A DNA stretch of 64,000 nt. It comes from Camellia lanceoleosa. Lineage: Eukaryota; Streptophyta; Magnoliopsida; Ericales; Theaceae. Made by a program: the position numbers and the translations under genes. Shown one piece after another: positions 1 to 11,697 of this stretch. Where the stretch lies: NCBI GenBank assembly GCA_025200525.1, contig CM045762.1:29547600-29611599 (forward strand), read 5' to 3'. A model generated the notes under the pieces. The model was not told the origin of the DNA, made no database searches, and was given only the letters and a program-made list of their open reading frames with translations. Position 1 is the first letter of the stretch; each line of letters starts with the position of its first letter.

Positions 1-1
1 A

Positions 2-1020
2 GACCAGTCTAAATACTGTCGCTTTCATCAGGACCACGACCATAATACCAAAGAGTGTGTTAACCTCAAAGATCAGGTCGAGGGCTTGATACGTCAGGGA
101 TGTCTCAGTCAGTTCACGGAAGCCCGTCCTCAGCAGAGGCAAAGGATTGAACCTATTAGAAACAATCGCCGACGCACCCCTCCTCGACAACTCGCACAAC
201 CTAACCAAGGTCATGATCGCCCTCCGCAGCAACCCCGAGCACAAGGTAACCCTGCCTCCCCTATTGGAGAGATCAGAGTTATTGCTAGCGGGCTTGCTTA
301 TGGAGGACCATCCTGCTGGGCTCAACGGGCAAAACTTAGAAAAATAAGGCAGGGCTCAAACAAAGAAGTTACCACATTAGACCACCCCTTCAAACAGCCG
401 AAACAGGGGATGGAGCCCATCACCTTTACGGAGGCCGACTGCACAAGCATCCGTTACCCCCATAACGACCCCCTCGTCATCTCTGCCCTCCTCTCCAATT
501 ACAAAGTCAGACGGGTTCTCGTCGACAACGGCAGTTCTTCAGACATCATCTTCCTAAATGCCTTCCGCCAGCTCAAGGTCGGGAAAGAAAGTCTGTCCCC
601 TCTCCAAACCCCATTGGTCGATTTTACTGGAGATCGGGTAACCTCCATCGGCTCCATCGATCTACCCATCACAATCGGAGAATACCCACGACAGACCACA
701 AAGTTGCTTACCTTCCTCATCATTGATTGTCCCTCTGCTTACAACATTATCATCGGTCGCACCGCCCTAAATGCTTTCCAAGCTATCACATCCACTTTCC
801 ATCTTACCGTCAAATTCCCCACCGACCTTGGGGTCAGCACGGTGAGAGGAGAGCAGACCGTGGCCAGGGAATGTTACGTCGCTTCACTTAAAGAGGTCAA
901 GCTAAAGGAGGCTATGATCATTGAAGGACTCAACGTCAGAGATGAGGACGAGCTGGTCAGAGAGGAACTAGTGGAAGAGCTTGTCGAGGTCTTCATCTAT
1001 CTCACCAACCCGACAAAAAC
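2..1020 (+). pseudogene. gag C-terminus and aspartic protease of the Tat element
   Basis: Frame 2 is open from the window edge to the solo LTR at 1021. It begins with a retroviral-type zinc knuckle (residues KYCRFH...HNTKEC, from about position 11), followed by a lysine- and glutamine-rich linker. The protease shows its active site as LVDNGSSSDI (about 515-545), where the usual motif is D-T/N-G-S/A, and a C-terminal IIIGRTALNAF block (about 745-780), the counterpart of the ILG motif. In the family the protease matures the Gag-Pol polyprotein. The frame runs without a stop into NPTK at 1005-1018, where the solo LTR cuts it; it resumes at 2671. The 5' part of gag lies outside the window. Confidence 0.8.
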
Positions 1021-2670
1021 TGTAACAACCCAGATTTTTAATTATTCTGTAGAATTTATACTAATATTATTTAATCTCAGTTAGGAAAATATATAATTTA
1101 TTATATATTTTTATGTGTAATTTTGTAAAATAATATAATTATTATGAATCTAGGGGTCAAAATATAAATAATAATAATAATATTAATAATAATGATAATA
1201 ATAATAGATGTGGTAGTAAAATAAATAATTAATTTTCTGTTGGTATACGATAATGTGTAATTTAATTAATAATTAATTAATTTATATAATTATATTAAAA
1301 TATTGGGTCAAAGGGTAATTATCTTAAATATCTATTAAGGATAAGAATGAATCTATATAATTATGAATTAAATCTTTGCGAAAGAGACACCTTGCCACGT
1401 GTTAACCGGCTGTGGCTTCCTCCTCCCTTAAATAGGGAGGAGGTGATCAATCTGCGTAAAAGAAATAAAGAAGAAAGGAAAACAAAGAAGAAAGAAAGAA
1501 AAGATACGAAGAAGGAAAAAAATAATGGATGCTGAGAGGGTTTTTGATAGTAGAAAGAAATTGTAACGTATTAAAGTTAAGGTGAGTTATATTATACCTT
1601 GAGTTACCAAAATGTATTTTACTTATGTTTTGACTTACCAAAATCTGTTTTACACAAGTTATGTTTTATTGGTATATTAATAAAAGTTATGTTTTATAAA
1701 GGTTTCAGTTACGTGGATTATTTTCTAAACCCTATTTGCTTAAAAGGAAACCCATGGATATGTTTGTTTTACTTTTAAAGAATACTTTACTATAACCTTA
1801 TAAACAATTATGTTTTGTAAGTACCACCACGGGAGTCCCACGCCTTGGGTAACTGAAATAACCATTGGCCTCTGTTTGATCACCTTGTGGTCCTCTATTT
1901 GTCATGAATCCATTGACCTCTGTTCTGTGCAGAGCAAAGTGCTGTGCTGTGCGGAGCTAAGTGCTACATTATTATGGGAGCCATCTCTAGAATCCGTACG
2001 AGCCACTTCTTCAATCCGTACCTCTGTTCTGTGCGGAGCAAAGTGCTACACTATTGTGGGAGCCACCTCTTGAATCCATACCTCTATTCTGACTGTCACT
2101 TCTGTAACGTTTGTTCTGTTCTGTTCAGTACCGTGGTTATGGTCATTTATTTACATAATTTCTTTATTTTAGTTTCTGCCACTTAAATTATTTGTTTACC
2201 AAATTACCATGGTTATGGTTATTTATTTACATAATCTCAGTTTTACTACTTAAAGGATTATTTGTTTCGACTAAGTTATCTTAAATGTTTTGGCCTAACT
2301 AACTATCCATCGTTATTTCGTGTCCCTTATACTCTTAGTATAATATTTCTCACTCTGCCATGTACTTATAGTTGTTTGCCAATTTTCAAGAAATAATGCA
2401 ATTCAGAAATAGCTTTTGAAAAGTCTTAGACGCGGGGCTGCAGAATAGACACACACAGCACTTTTATTGATATTTTTATATGTAAATATCGGCCTTTTTG
2501 GTCAGTAAATTTTGTAATAAAAATAGAAGTTCCAATGATTATTTTAGTACCCTCACTTAAATATTTCTTCCGCTTGTGTTTATTAATTTGTTTATGAATT
2601 GGCCGGAGGTAACTTCAGTTACTGGCCATCACGATACTTAACCCTTGGGTACGGGGAGCGGGTCATGACA
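1021..2670 (+). mobile_element. Solo LTR (family A, copy 1) inserted in Tat pol
   Basis: The segment starts TGTAACAACC and ends GGGTCATGACA, giving TG...CA ends. It is flanked by AAAAC (1016-1020) and AAAAT (2671-2675), a 5-bp target duplication with one mismatch. Removing it with one duplication joins the pol frame as N-P-T-K-I-A-K-I-G-S, which is strong proof of insertion. A second copy lies at 17258-18807. A CACGTG G-box (1396-1401) and a TATA-like TTAAATAGG (1428-1436) mark a probable LTR promoter. No gag or pol is present, so recombination between two LTRs is the simplest origin. The ends and 5-bp duplication fit Ty3/gypsy; assignment to a chromovirus such as Tekay is only a guess. Confidence 0.85.
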
Positions 2671-3657
2671 AAAATTGCCAAGATCGGCAGCCAACTATCC
2701 TCCCAGGCCAAGGCTGACCTTACGGCCCTCCTGAATGAGCACTACAACGTATTTGCTTAGACCCACTCCGACATGCCGGGTATTGACCCCTCCTTCATCA
2801 CCCATCGTCTCAGCATTGAGCCTCATTTCCGACCCTTCTGCCAGAAGCAGCGCATCTTTAACCGGGAACGCAATACTCTTATTGCTTCTGAAGTAGATAA
2901 GCTCCTTAAGGCACAGTTTATCAAAAACGTGGACTACCCTAAGTGGCTGTCGAATGTGGTCTTGGTCCGTAAAAATAACAGCAAATGGCAGCTCTGCGTC
3001 GATTACTCCGACCTCAATCGACCTTGCCCCAAAGATAGTTATCCCCTTCCTCGTATAGATCTGCTTGTTGACATTACGGCCGGTCATCAAATGCTCAGTT
3101 TCATGGATGCCCTCTCTAGGTACAACCAAATTTTGATGCACCCGTCTGACCAGGAACACTTCCTTCATCACCGACTGAGGGACTTACCACTATTGTGTCA
3201 TGCCATTCGAGCTGAAAAACGTCGAAGCAACTTACCAACGGTAGTCAATGCCATTTTTCATCACCAGATAGGTCGGAACATGGAAGTGTACGTTGACAAC
3301 ATGCTCGTCAAGAGCAAACTCTCCTCTGATCATCTGGAAGACTTGCGGGAGACCTTCGACACTCTGCGTAAGTATCAAATGAAGCTGAATCCGGAGAAAT
3401 GCGCCTTCGGTGTTGGATCTGAGAAATTCTTGGTTTTCATGGTTAGTCAATGGAGCATCGAGGCTAACCCTAAAAAGATCAAGGCTTTGATAGAGATGCA
3501 ATCACCTAGAACAATTAAAGAGGTTCAAAGGCTTACGAGCAGAGTCGCCGCCCTCAATCGTTTTATCTCCCGCGCAACAGACAAGTGCCTTCCTTTTTTC
3601 AAAGTCCTTCGACAGGCCTTTGAGTGGACGGCTGAATCCGAAGAAACCTTTCAGTAA
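2671..3657 (+). pseudogene. Reverse transcriptase of the Tat element
   Basis: The pol frame resumes at 2671 (K-I-A-K-I-G-S) and reads to a TAG at 2758-2760, where family members have Trp before T-H-S-D-M-P-G-I-D-P. After it come DKLLKAQFI, the CVDYSDLNRPCPKDSYPLPR block (about 2995-3055), DALSRYNQI, the catalytic box as YVDNMLVKS (about 3290-3315) and FRET-type connection residues. The catalytic motif is normally YVDD; here the second Asp codon reads AAC, a G-to-A change. A small deletion near 3160 shifts the frame, so the normal TSF...MPFGLKNA region is read out of frame, with further stops, until about 3240. The enzyme cannot be functional. Confidence 0.85.
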
Positions 3658-4090
3658 TTGAAGCAGTGTATAGAAAACCCCCCCTACTTTCTTAGGTGAT
3701 CATGGGTGAGTCCCTTTTTCTTTACTTAGCCGTATCGAACACTGCAGTCAGCGCAGCCCTCATCAGGGAGGACAGCTCTGTCCAGCGTCCGATCTACTAC
3801 ATCAGTCGAGCTCTCAGGGGAGCAGAATAGAGCTACCCACTACTTGAAAAGATGGCTCTGGCCTTGGTCATAGCCTCAAAGCGGCTCTGACTATACTTCC
3901 AGGCCCACCCCATTGTCGTCCTCACTGATCAACCTCTAAAGAAAATAATGCAACAACCAGAGTTATCCGGCCGACTTATGCAATGGTCAGTCGAGCTCAG
4001 CCAATTTGACATCTCCTACCGACCTCGAACAGCCATCAAAGGGCAGGCTGTCGCTGACTTTATCCTGGAATTCACTAATCCCACTCCAGC
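3658..4090 (+). pseudogene. RNase H of the Tat element
   Basis: Downstream of RT, frames restored by eye show the gypsy RNase H blocks LYLAVSNTAVSAALIRED (about 3722-3775), RPIYYISRALRGAE (about 3788-3828), LLEKMALALVIASKRL and VLTDQPLKKI (about 3916-3948), then GRLMQWSVELSQFDISYRPR and AVADFILEF. In-frame stops occur after GAE (TAG near 3829) and after KRL (TGA near 3886), both explicable as C-to-T changes (CAG or CGA). From 3948 the frame is open to 5018. This domain degrades the RNA strand of the RNA-DNA hybrid in reverse transcription. Confidence 0.8.
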
Positions 4091-4125
4091 CACGTCCCCA
4101 CCGCCCCAACAATTCAACACTGAGG

Positions 4126-4730
4126 TAAAGGACCCCCACTCCTGGACCCTCAATGTCGATGGATCATCCTGCAAAGAAGGCAGTGGGGCTGGTCTTATCC
4201 TCACCGCCCCAGAGGATGGTTATTTCAAGTGCGCTCTCCGTTTTTTGTTCGACGTAAGCAATAATGAGGCTGAATATAAGGCATTGATCGTAGGTCTCCG
4301 CCTGGCCAGAGATATCAGCGTAAGCCATATCCGAGTGTTCAGCGACTCCCAGCTCTTCGTCGGACAAATTACGGGGGAGTTCGAGGCCAAGGAAGACACA
4401 ATGCGGGCTTACAAAGATATTGCACTCCCCCTTATTTGCCTCTTCAACACTTTCCACATCAAGCACATGCCTCGGGCAGAAAACTCCAAGGCAAATAAAA
4501 TGGCTCAATTAGCTTCTGCAAACCAGTCAGACCTCAGCCATGGTGTCCACCTCAAGTACCTAGCCCACCCTGCCATTTCCCAAAACCAGCAGCAAGTCCA
4601 CTTCCTCCAAAACGAACCTATTCCATGGGCGGCTGACATCTTTCTATTTTTGACAAAGGGGGAACTACCAGACAACAAACAACAGGTCGTCAAAGTCAAG
4701 GCCCGGTCGTCCAACTACATTCTCATTAGT
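4126..4730 (+). pseudogene. Archaeal-type RNase H (aRH) domain of the Tat element
   Basis: This lies inside an open stretch running to 5018. It shows the second RNase H typical of Tat elements: LNVDGSSCKEGSGAGLIL (about 4150-4203) carries the first catalytic Asp. It continues with NNEAEYKALIVGLRLAR (catalytic Glu, about 4260-4310), RVFSDSQLFVGQITGEFEAK (second Asp, about 4336-4395) and HMPRAENSKANKMAQLA (the usual final Asp position reads Asn in KANKMA; family members have ADxLA). That change is a missing key residue. In known elements this domain is thought to replace or supplement the older RNase H. No stop interrupts it, so it is the best-preserved pol domain here. Confidence 0.75.
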
Positions 4731-5855
4731 GGCCTCTTGTACAAACGTGGCTTTTCATGCTCATACCTGAGATGCCTTAATCCTGCTCAAGCGACCTATG
4801 TGATGAGGGAAGTCCATGAGGGTGTATATGGTAATCACTTGGGTGCTAGGTCACTAGCCCACAAAATATTTTGCACCGGTTACTTCTGGCCCACTCTCAA
4901 CCAAGATGCTACTGAATTCGTGCTTAAATGTGATAAGTGTCAACACTTTGCTAACATTCCTCATGCTCCTCCTACAAAACTGATCACACTTTGCAGTCCT
5001 TATCCATTCGCCAAATAAAAGATCAACTTAGTTGGCCCATTGCCCACTGGCTGAGGCCAAACCAAATACGCAATCGTCGCCATTGATTACTTCACTAAAT
5101 GGGTGGAGGCAGAACCCCTCACCACAATCACCGAGCGGAACACAACTAGATTCATCTGGAAATCGATCGTGTGCCGATTTGGCATCCCTCAAGCCATTGT
5201 CTCCGACAACGGCAAACAATTCAACAATACCAAGTTCAGGAAATTCTATGCAGAGCTTCAAATCCAGCCATGCTTCTCTTTCCCAAGTCATCCCCATGCC
5301 AATGGCTAGGTTAAGGTTACCAACCGTTTTCTTCTGAAGATCATCAAAACTAAGTTGCAAGCTGCTAAGGAACTCTGTGCTGAGGAATTACCAAAAGTAC
5401 TCTGGGCCTACCGCACTACCGCCCGAACCCCCACCGAGGAGACCCCCTTCCGCTTAACATACGACGCTGAGGCGGTCATCCCAGTGGAAATCGGTCTGCC
5501 CACCTCGAGGGTTCTGCACCTGAATCCAGAACTAACTGAAAAGCTGAGTCGGGCAGACCTAGACTTGATTGAAGAGCTCCGAGAGACCACTGTTGTCAGG
5601 CGAGCCTTATATTAACAGAAAATGAGAACACACTACAACCACAAAGTCCGACCGAGGGAATTCGCCGTGGGAAACCTTGTTTTGCGCAAAGCAACCCTTG
5701 CCACCAAAAATCTGGCTGAGGGCAAGCTGGCAGCCAAGTGGAAGGGACCTTATGTTGTTAAGGCCAGACCTCGTCCGGACACTTATTGGCTTCGAGATCT
5801 CCCCCATCCATGGAACACTAAGATCTCCCCCATCCGTGGAACGCCAAGCACTTGA
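4731..5855 (+). pseudogene. Integrase of the Tat element
   Basis: The N-terminal HHCC zinc-binding module is visible as EVHEGVYGNH...LKCDKCQHFA (about 4810-4955). The catalytic core follows after a stop at 5015-5018: VAIDYFTKWVEAEP (first Asp, about 5080-5118) and IVSDNGKQFNN (second Asp, about 5197-5228). The third residue is lost: the expected N-G-Q-V-E block reads N-G-stop-V-K near 5300-5317, so the catalytic Glu is Lys and the preceding codon is TAG. The distal part includes LPKVLWAYRTTARTPT, TPFRLTYDAEAVIPVE and the C-terminal GNLVLRKATL...KWKGPYVV region, with a TAA at 5613-5615. The stop before KINLVGPLPTG and the TGA in PTG-stop-GQTK also look like deaminated Trp and Arg codons. Integrase would insert the cDNA. 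Confidence 0.85.
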
Positions 5856-6579
5856 AGCGTTATTTTCAATAAAGCCCTATTTTTGTATTGATCAATTGCT
5901 GTATGTTCTCTTTGACAATCTACACACTTGGATGTTTTTGTCCTTTTCTCACATGGTGTAACTTTGCGATCAATAGGCTACGCTTTAAATGACAACAATC
6001 TTATATCTCAGTTATCTGCGTGGTCTTTCAATAACACCCTGCTTGCAACCTCAGCTAGACTGAGTTACTTAAAGTCTCAGCCAGACTGAGCACGAAGGGC
6101 TTAGCTAGACTGAGTTACTTAAAGCCTCAGCCAGACTGAGTTACTTAAAACCTCAGCCAGACTGAGCAGCGGCTGATTTTAATGATTTAATGTTATAGCA
6201 TGGTAGCCATACTTAGTCAAAATCCAACCCATTTTTGTAGTATCTATATTTTTAATCTCGCATTTTCCACATCGTTAAAATTCAGGTTCATCGTCGTCTA
6301 AATCAGTCTTACATCTTTCATCTTTTACCATTTTCATGTGCGCCCATTTTTTAATGATTTTGGCATCATGGCTCTCTCACAAGTTAGGCTAATCTGCAAA
6401 AAAGTCTAAATTTCATACCCATTTTTCGATTGAATTATTTCCAAATTTACAGCTTAGAAGAAATAAGGACAACAATGATACAAAAGACAAGTTGTTTTAT
6501 TCCCAAAATTTACGGTTACATACAACTTTCTATAGAAATTACACGATCACAAAAAATAATAACAACAACAAAAATTTTA
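5856..6579 (+). other. Spacer between pol and antisense ORF, with 6050-6168 tandem repeat
   Basis: No coding is recognised. The middle holds a degenerate tandem array whose unit is CCTCAGCCAGACTGAGTTAC plus TTAAAG (about 26-30 bp), with 4-5 copies at 6050-6168. Each unit contains a short inverted repeat (CTCAG...CTGAG). The rest is AT-rich. In Tat elements such variable repeats commonly lie between pol and the 3' LTR. Confidence 0.6.
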
Positions 6580-7358
6580 TCATTCATCCTCGCTCGAGGC
6601 CAGGTCTTCCTCGTCAACCCCTTCATCTAGGGGGGTCTGGGCTACATCGTCTTCAGCTATTCTCACATTGCTGAAGTCCAAGTCTGAGAACAGCTCTTCT
6701 GCTTTACGTTTAAACATCTTCCAGCTACTGTCCCAAAACTCAGCCATCTCATGTTTGTAGAAGTCCGACCGCTGGAAGCTCTGGATCACTTCCTCTTCGC
6801 TTCTACTTCCAGCGGTCGCTCCCGACGGGCCAGTCCCCCTATCTCCCTCTTTCGCCAAGCTGTTGGCAATAGCGGCATCAATAGCCATCTGGAAGTCGAC
6901 GGACCCCTTGAACTACTCTACTGCTGCAACACATAGGTCAGGGTACGCCGCCCTCTCAGATGCCAACTTGGTTTTCTCATCTTCCAAGGCTTTCTCTAAC
7001 CCTGCCTTCTCTACCTGCTCGTTCGCCAGCGCCCTCTCCAACTCAGCGATCTTCCAATCTGCTTCTTCCTTTTCTTTGATCGACTGAGCGCGTAGATCTT
7101 CGTTGTAAACCAAGGCCTCATCCCACCTTTCGTTGGCGACGGTGTAGGCTTTTTGGGCCTCTTCCAGTTTCCTCTGCTCGCCAATCAACTGGAACTCGAG
7201 CGACACCACCTTGCGGCGTTCCGTCTCCAGCTCAAACTTGGTCGCGAGCAGCTCAGTATTAGCACGGTCTGCTGAATAGCCCTACACCATCGCCAACACC
7301 TCTATCTTCTTGGCATTCTGGGCATACTTCAACCCCTTGACACACGTACTCCGCGCGG
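6580..7358 (-). pseudogene. Antisense ORF of the Tat element, C-terminal part
   Basis: Read on the minus strand this continues the protein interrupted at 11698. Joining across the insertion gives W-R-K-A-A-R-S-T-C-V-K-G in one frame. It then encodes a heptad-rich region (ETERRKVVSLEFQLIGEQ, RALANEQVEKAGLEKALEDE) that looks like a long coiled coil. It ends in an acidic tail (DLASSEDE) with a stop at 6580. In-frame TAG codons near 7283 (A-M-V-stop-G-Y-S) and near 6917 (A-V-E-stop-F-K-G) disable it. The function of such antisense ORFs in Tat elements is not established. Confidence 0.65.
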
Positions 7359-10300
7359 TGTAGACACCCCATTTTTGACCGCCCTCGAGACTTGGGCGTT
7401 ACTGATGGTTTACCTGGTGGAGAAAACTAGGCAGGGCAAAGGTCCAGTTTCTTCGGCAAGGAGAGAGACAAATCTCAACTTCACACCCCATTTTGGACCA
7501 AAACTATTTTGGATGGTTTTCAGACCTTAAAACCCTCTCTTTCAAAACATTTTTGAAATAAAATTCCCACGATGATCTGACGCTCGCATTTCGGTAAATG
7601 TTGCGCTTTTCGGTAAACCGAGCAAGGACAAAGTGGAGATGAATGAAAGAGAGATGAAATCTTTGAAAAATCTTTCAAAACACCTTACTTGGGGGTTTGA
7701 AGTTGAAGAGAAGAGGAGAAGAGGGGAGAAACCAAGTTAGAGAAGAAGTTCGGCATGAATCCGGGTAGAAGAGGGTCGAGCAGCCCTCGCTGAATCGGGC
7801 TTATTCATCGTCATACTTGGAGTTTAGCTATGAGGCCACCACCATTGGAAAGAAGACTTCCGGGGCTTCATTTTTCATTCAAGAATCTCTTACATCCAAG
7901 TCCGGGTGGGGGAGATATGATTGATTAAAGTTGGGCATCATCCCGGTTGGATCGAATCTGCGCGACTTCACCAAAAAGGGCATAACTTTTTTCACAGAAG
8001 GAATTTTAATGCAAGGTTTGCGGAATTGGAAAGCTAACTTCCGGGGCTTCAATCTAGACATCCACCAGCCATTTTTTGAGCTTGGGATCACCTATCGGCA
8101 ATCTATTTAGCCGACCGGCCATTTATTTTGGCCGACGACCTCATTTTCTGGCCAGTTTGACCTCTTTGCACCTTCCAGGCATGGTGCATGCCAGCTGTGC
8201 CAGCTGGGATGCACAGACCCTACTCCCCCGTACATATATGTGGCTATTTTGAGCCTTTGGCCCCATTTTTGCACCCTTTGCTCAAGGCTTCTTGAGGAAG
8301 CCTTGACCCCTTGTCTTGGCTTCCTCAAGAAGCTTGCACTCTTGCCTTAGCTTCCTTGATAAGCCTTGCCCCCCTTGACCCCCTTGACCCTTCTACAATA
8401 GCTTTTCTAAGAAGCTTGGAGCCTTTGCATTGCCTATATAAAGAGAACCCTCTCCTCCTTTGTTTCGATTCAGCAAAATCAGACCTAATACACATATATT
8501 CTGATATATACACTTTCTCTCTCTATATTTCCCTCTCTCTCTTCATTGTGTGTGTGTTTAAGGGCCAAAAGTGTGATTTCTTCTTAGTTTTGCACCAAGG
8601 CACACACCATTACACCTTGCTTCGACCTTGAGGGGCTTAGAGGGTTAATTCTTGAGTTTTTGGGCTGGTTTTGATCAGAGGAGAGTGGCTGCATCTGCTG
8701 TTCATCAAAGGTTCTTCAAAGGTAATCTTTTTACTTTAGATTCCCCAATCTTGCACAAGCTTTTAGCCTATCTTTCTTTAAGTTTTGAGCTTTGTGTATA
8801 ACATAAAAAAATCTTGTATTTGCATGCTTAAGATCTTTCATTAAGACCACTTTGGTGTTTAGGGTTGTTTGACCCCTCTTAGGCCTTGTTTGGCCTCATT
8901 TTTGTGCATTTTTTGTGAGCTTCGGGACCAACTTGTATTGGCCCTCCCACCACTGAAATCCAGAGGGGTTTCAGTGGTGGGGGTGGTGTTTTGAGGTCCT
9001 AAGAAAGAGAGGGTCATCCCCTCTCCTTGTTGTCTTGTTTGCTTGTATTTTTGGCCTTACAAAGGGGCCTATATTTGCACACCTCTTGAGATCAGTTCAG
9101 GCATTTTTCAGTGGGTTTTAGGACTCCTATAGGCCATTTCCAGAGCTGGTTTGGCCTTGTTGAATGTCCGTCATGTATGTGCTTAATAACCTCTTGTATA
9201 GCCATCTAAAGGAGCTCATCATTCTTGCATGTGTTGGCTTCATTTCAGTGGTTATTTGAGCATATTTTAGCATGTTTTATTCACTGATTTTTGATGGTTT
9301 GGTCAGATTTCATGTGCATCATACACTTGCCATGTAAACCATGTTAGCTAGTCAAATTCGCATGCTAATTTAGTCTATCTTGTTAGCACTTTTTGGCCAT
9401 GCTTAGAACTGGAAAAGTCCATGTTTTGGGACTGCCTAGATTCTGTCTTCATGCTTCATAGTCCAATAATGCATGCTTTCTATAGCTGTAAGTCATTCCA
9501 TGTGCCTAGTTTTGCATTTCGGGGTTCATCTCATGCATCGGGTGCCATATCTCCATGTTTCGGGGCTGTTTAGCATCATATTTTGGTACTGAAATTCATA
9601 TGCTTATATGCCATCTTGCATCCTTTGCCATGCTTTGGTAGAGTTGCATTTTTGTGCCTTAAGCTTGGTTAATGCATTGTGCATGCATTCCATGTATTTT
9701 GTTGCCTCACTTGCATCATTGTGGCCACTGTTTTGGACCTAGTAGAGGGCTGTCCAAGTTAGTGTAAGACCATCCTTTGTATGTTGATGCATGCTTACCT
9801 TGTGTGTTGTTGCATACTTGTGTGTTGTTGTATGTTTAGGTTGCCTAACATGATGCATGCCTTGCACACTTGCATGCTTAGATCACATCTTGTATGCTTG
9901 TCACTCCCATTGTTATTCCATATCTTGCATACTTGCTCGCTTAGGTTGTGTACCTAACATGCATTGTGCATTACTTGCTTGCATACCCATGTTGCATACT
10001 TAGTTAACATGCCTAGGTTGCATTGCATGAGCATACATGCCTTGCCTCTGGAATTGAGTATGATAGAGGTTGGGTTTCACTTGTTTGTTTGATGTGCATC
10101 TCATTTGAAATCAAAGTGCATACTTGGTTTCTTGGGTCATCACGCATTAAAATGCGCGATTGGTGGTCCGAGAATCGATAATCATGTCCCTTTGAGTTAC
10201 AAACATGATAAGGGATGTGTTGGTGCACACATTTACTTGAAAATTCCATGCCATACACTGCTTGTCCTCTGCTGCTGTCAATTGCAGGTTCTGCAGGAAG

Positions 10301-11697
10301 TTTTCGCCGGTCGGCTACATATAGTGCCGACCGGCCATCCATCAGTGGCCGACAGATTAAACAGCGGCCGGTGATCATTCCCCGTGGCCGGTGACCATTC
10401 CTTCTGGCCAGTGGTATTCCCCAACATTCAGAGAGTATACCCTGGGACTTTGGCAGTCTTCAGAGAAGCAAGACAGTGAAAACAGAGGCAACAGTGCTAT
10501 AGCAGCGAGTTTTCCAGGGCGAGACGAGTCAAACATGCATCATTCACGCATTCCGAGGCGGGACTGTGGCCATCTTATTACTGCATTTGTTTTGTTAATT
10601 TAAGGGTCTGTAATAATTAATTAGCTAGGATGTTTGATTCATTATTAGGGACTGTATATTCTTTTGGTCCCTCCGAGTGATGGCGCAATTGTGTAATAAG
10701 TGTGGGTGAGTGTGTGCATGTCTTTCAACCCCACGTCTTTCTTCCCTTTTATTTACCTGCTTACGATGGTAGATTAGGGCATATTTAAATTAGCATACCT
10801 TATGCAATGCATGCGTGCATCCATGCATTTGTTTACATGCACCGGGCTCGGTACATCACGCTAACTGCATTGTACTTCAATTCCAAATCGAATACGTGTT
10901 ATTTGCAGCATTCCACATGCCATGTGTAGGATAGCCGAGCCTATTCTAGTTGCATCTTGCATGTGTTGCATTAGCCACTTAACATGAACTAGGATCATAC
11001 ATATGATTACTAACTAGTTATTGTTTTGGCTTGGAGTACTAGGTAAGCTTCTATGCTTTAGCATATCGCATGCGTGTGAATGTTGCCATAACAGCATGAT
11101 TACCATGAGGCTAGCTGCTTATGTGATATAACTGCTTGATTGCCTGTGGGTGAAGGTTGGATTGTTTGAGTTGGAAAAACTCGTTGAAATCCGTGTTTTA
11201 GCCTACTTGCGAGTAGCAAATTCCAAAGCATTTTCAAAACAAACGGATATGCAATACTTGTTTCCAAATTAGGCGATCTAGTCTATACTTGTTTGATGTG
11301 CGCATAACATAGTAATTCTAGGCTAATAACCGGAATAAGAACATGTAATGTTTTCAAAATCGGATATCACGGTTAGTAGAGGCCGGTCTTCGGACCGGGC
11401 GAAAGGGGGTACTCATAGCTGACCTTCCTCGATCGTACCCAAGCTTCCGAGCCAAGACAACTTTGGTAATGACGGACACGTGGCCTTTGGCACCGAGTCA
11501 GGATTTCCTAAATTCCCCCATAAAAAATATTTAGGTGGCGACTCTGTATCTGGCAAAGCAGTCCATGTTTGGTACTTCTTTTCAAAAATATGTTTCTCAA
11601 AACGATTTGCCAGATTTGAACTCTTTGGTTCAGATTAAGAACTGCAACAATAAAAGGGAGTCCAAACTGTAGAGTGAAGCCCAAGGGCACGTCTACA
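7359..11697 (+). mobile_element. 4.3-kb solo LTR, Ogre/Tat-like, inserted in the antisense ORF
   Basis: The segment begins TGTAGACACCCCATTTTTG and ends GGGCACGTCTACA, so its ends are TGTAGAC/GTCTACA inverted repeats. It is flanked by perfect 5-bp duplications CGCGG (7354-7358 and 11698-11702). No direct repeat of one end occurs at the other and no gag or pol is seen, so it is one LTR, not a full element. A promoter-like TATA lies at 8434. Near the right end are GGCACCGAGTCAGG (about 11490) and GGTGGCGACTCTG (about 11534), motifs I associate with Ogre/Tat LTRs. A length above 4 kb also fits that group. Several GCATGC-rich stretches (9830-10040, 10800-10960) and GGCCGGTGA...ATTCC repeats (10300-10415) fill the interior. 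Confidence 0.8.
8434..8443 (+). promoter_or_regulatory. TATA box of the 4.3-kb LTR
   Basis: CTATATAAAG stands in a GC-richer stretch followed by a CT-rich leader (8510-8545), the usual layout at a plant LTR U3/R border. Position and context suggest transcription begins near 8470. Confidence 0.5.

Noticed and set aside
10013..10603. Frames of 70-121 residues on both strands
   Set aside because: They lie inside the 4.3-kb solo LTR and show no protein motif.
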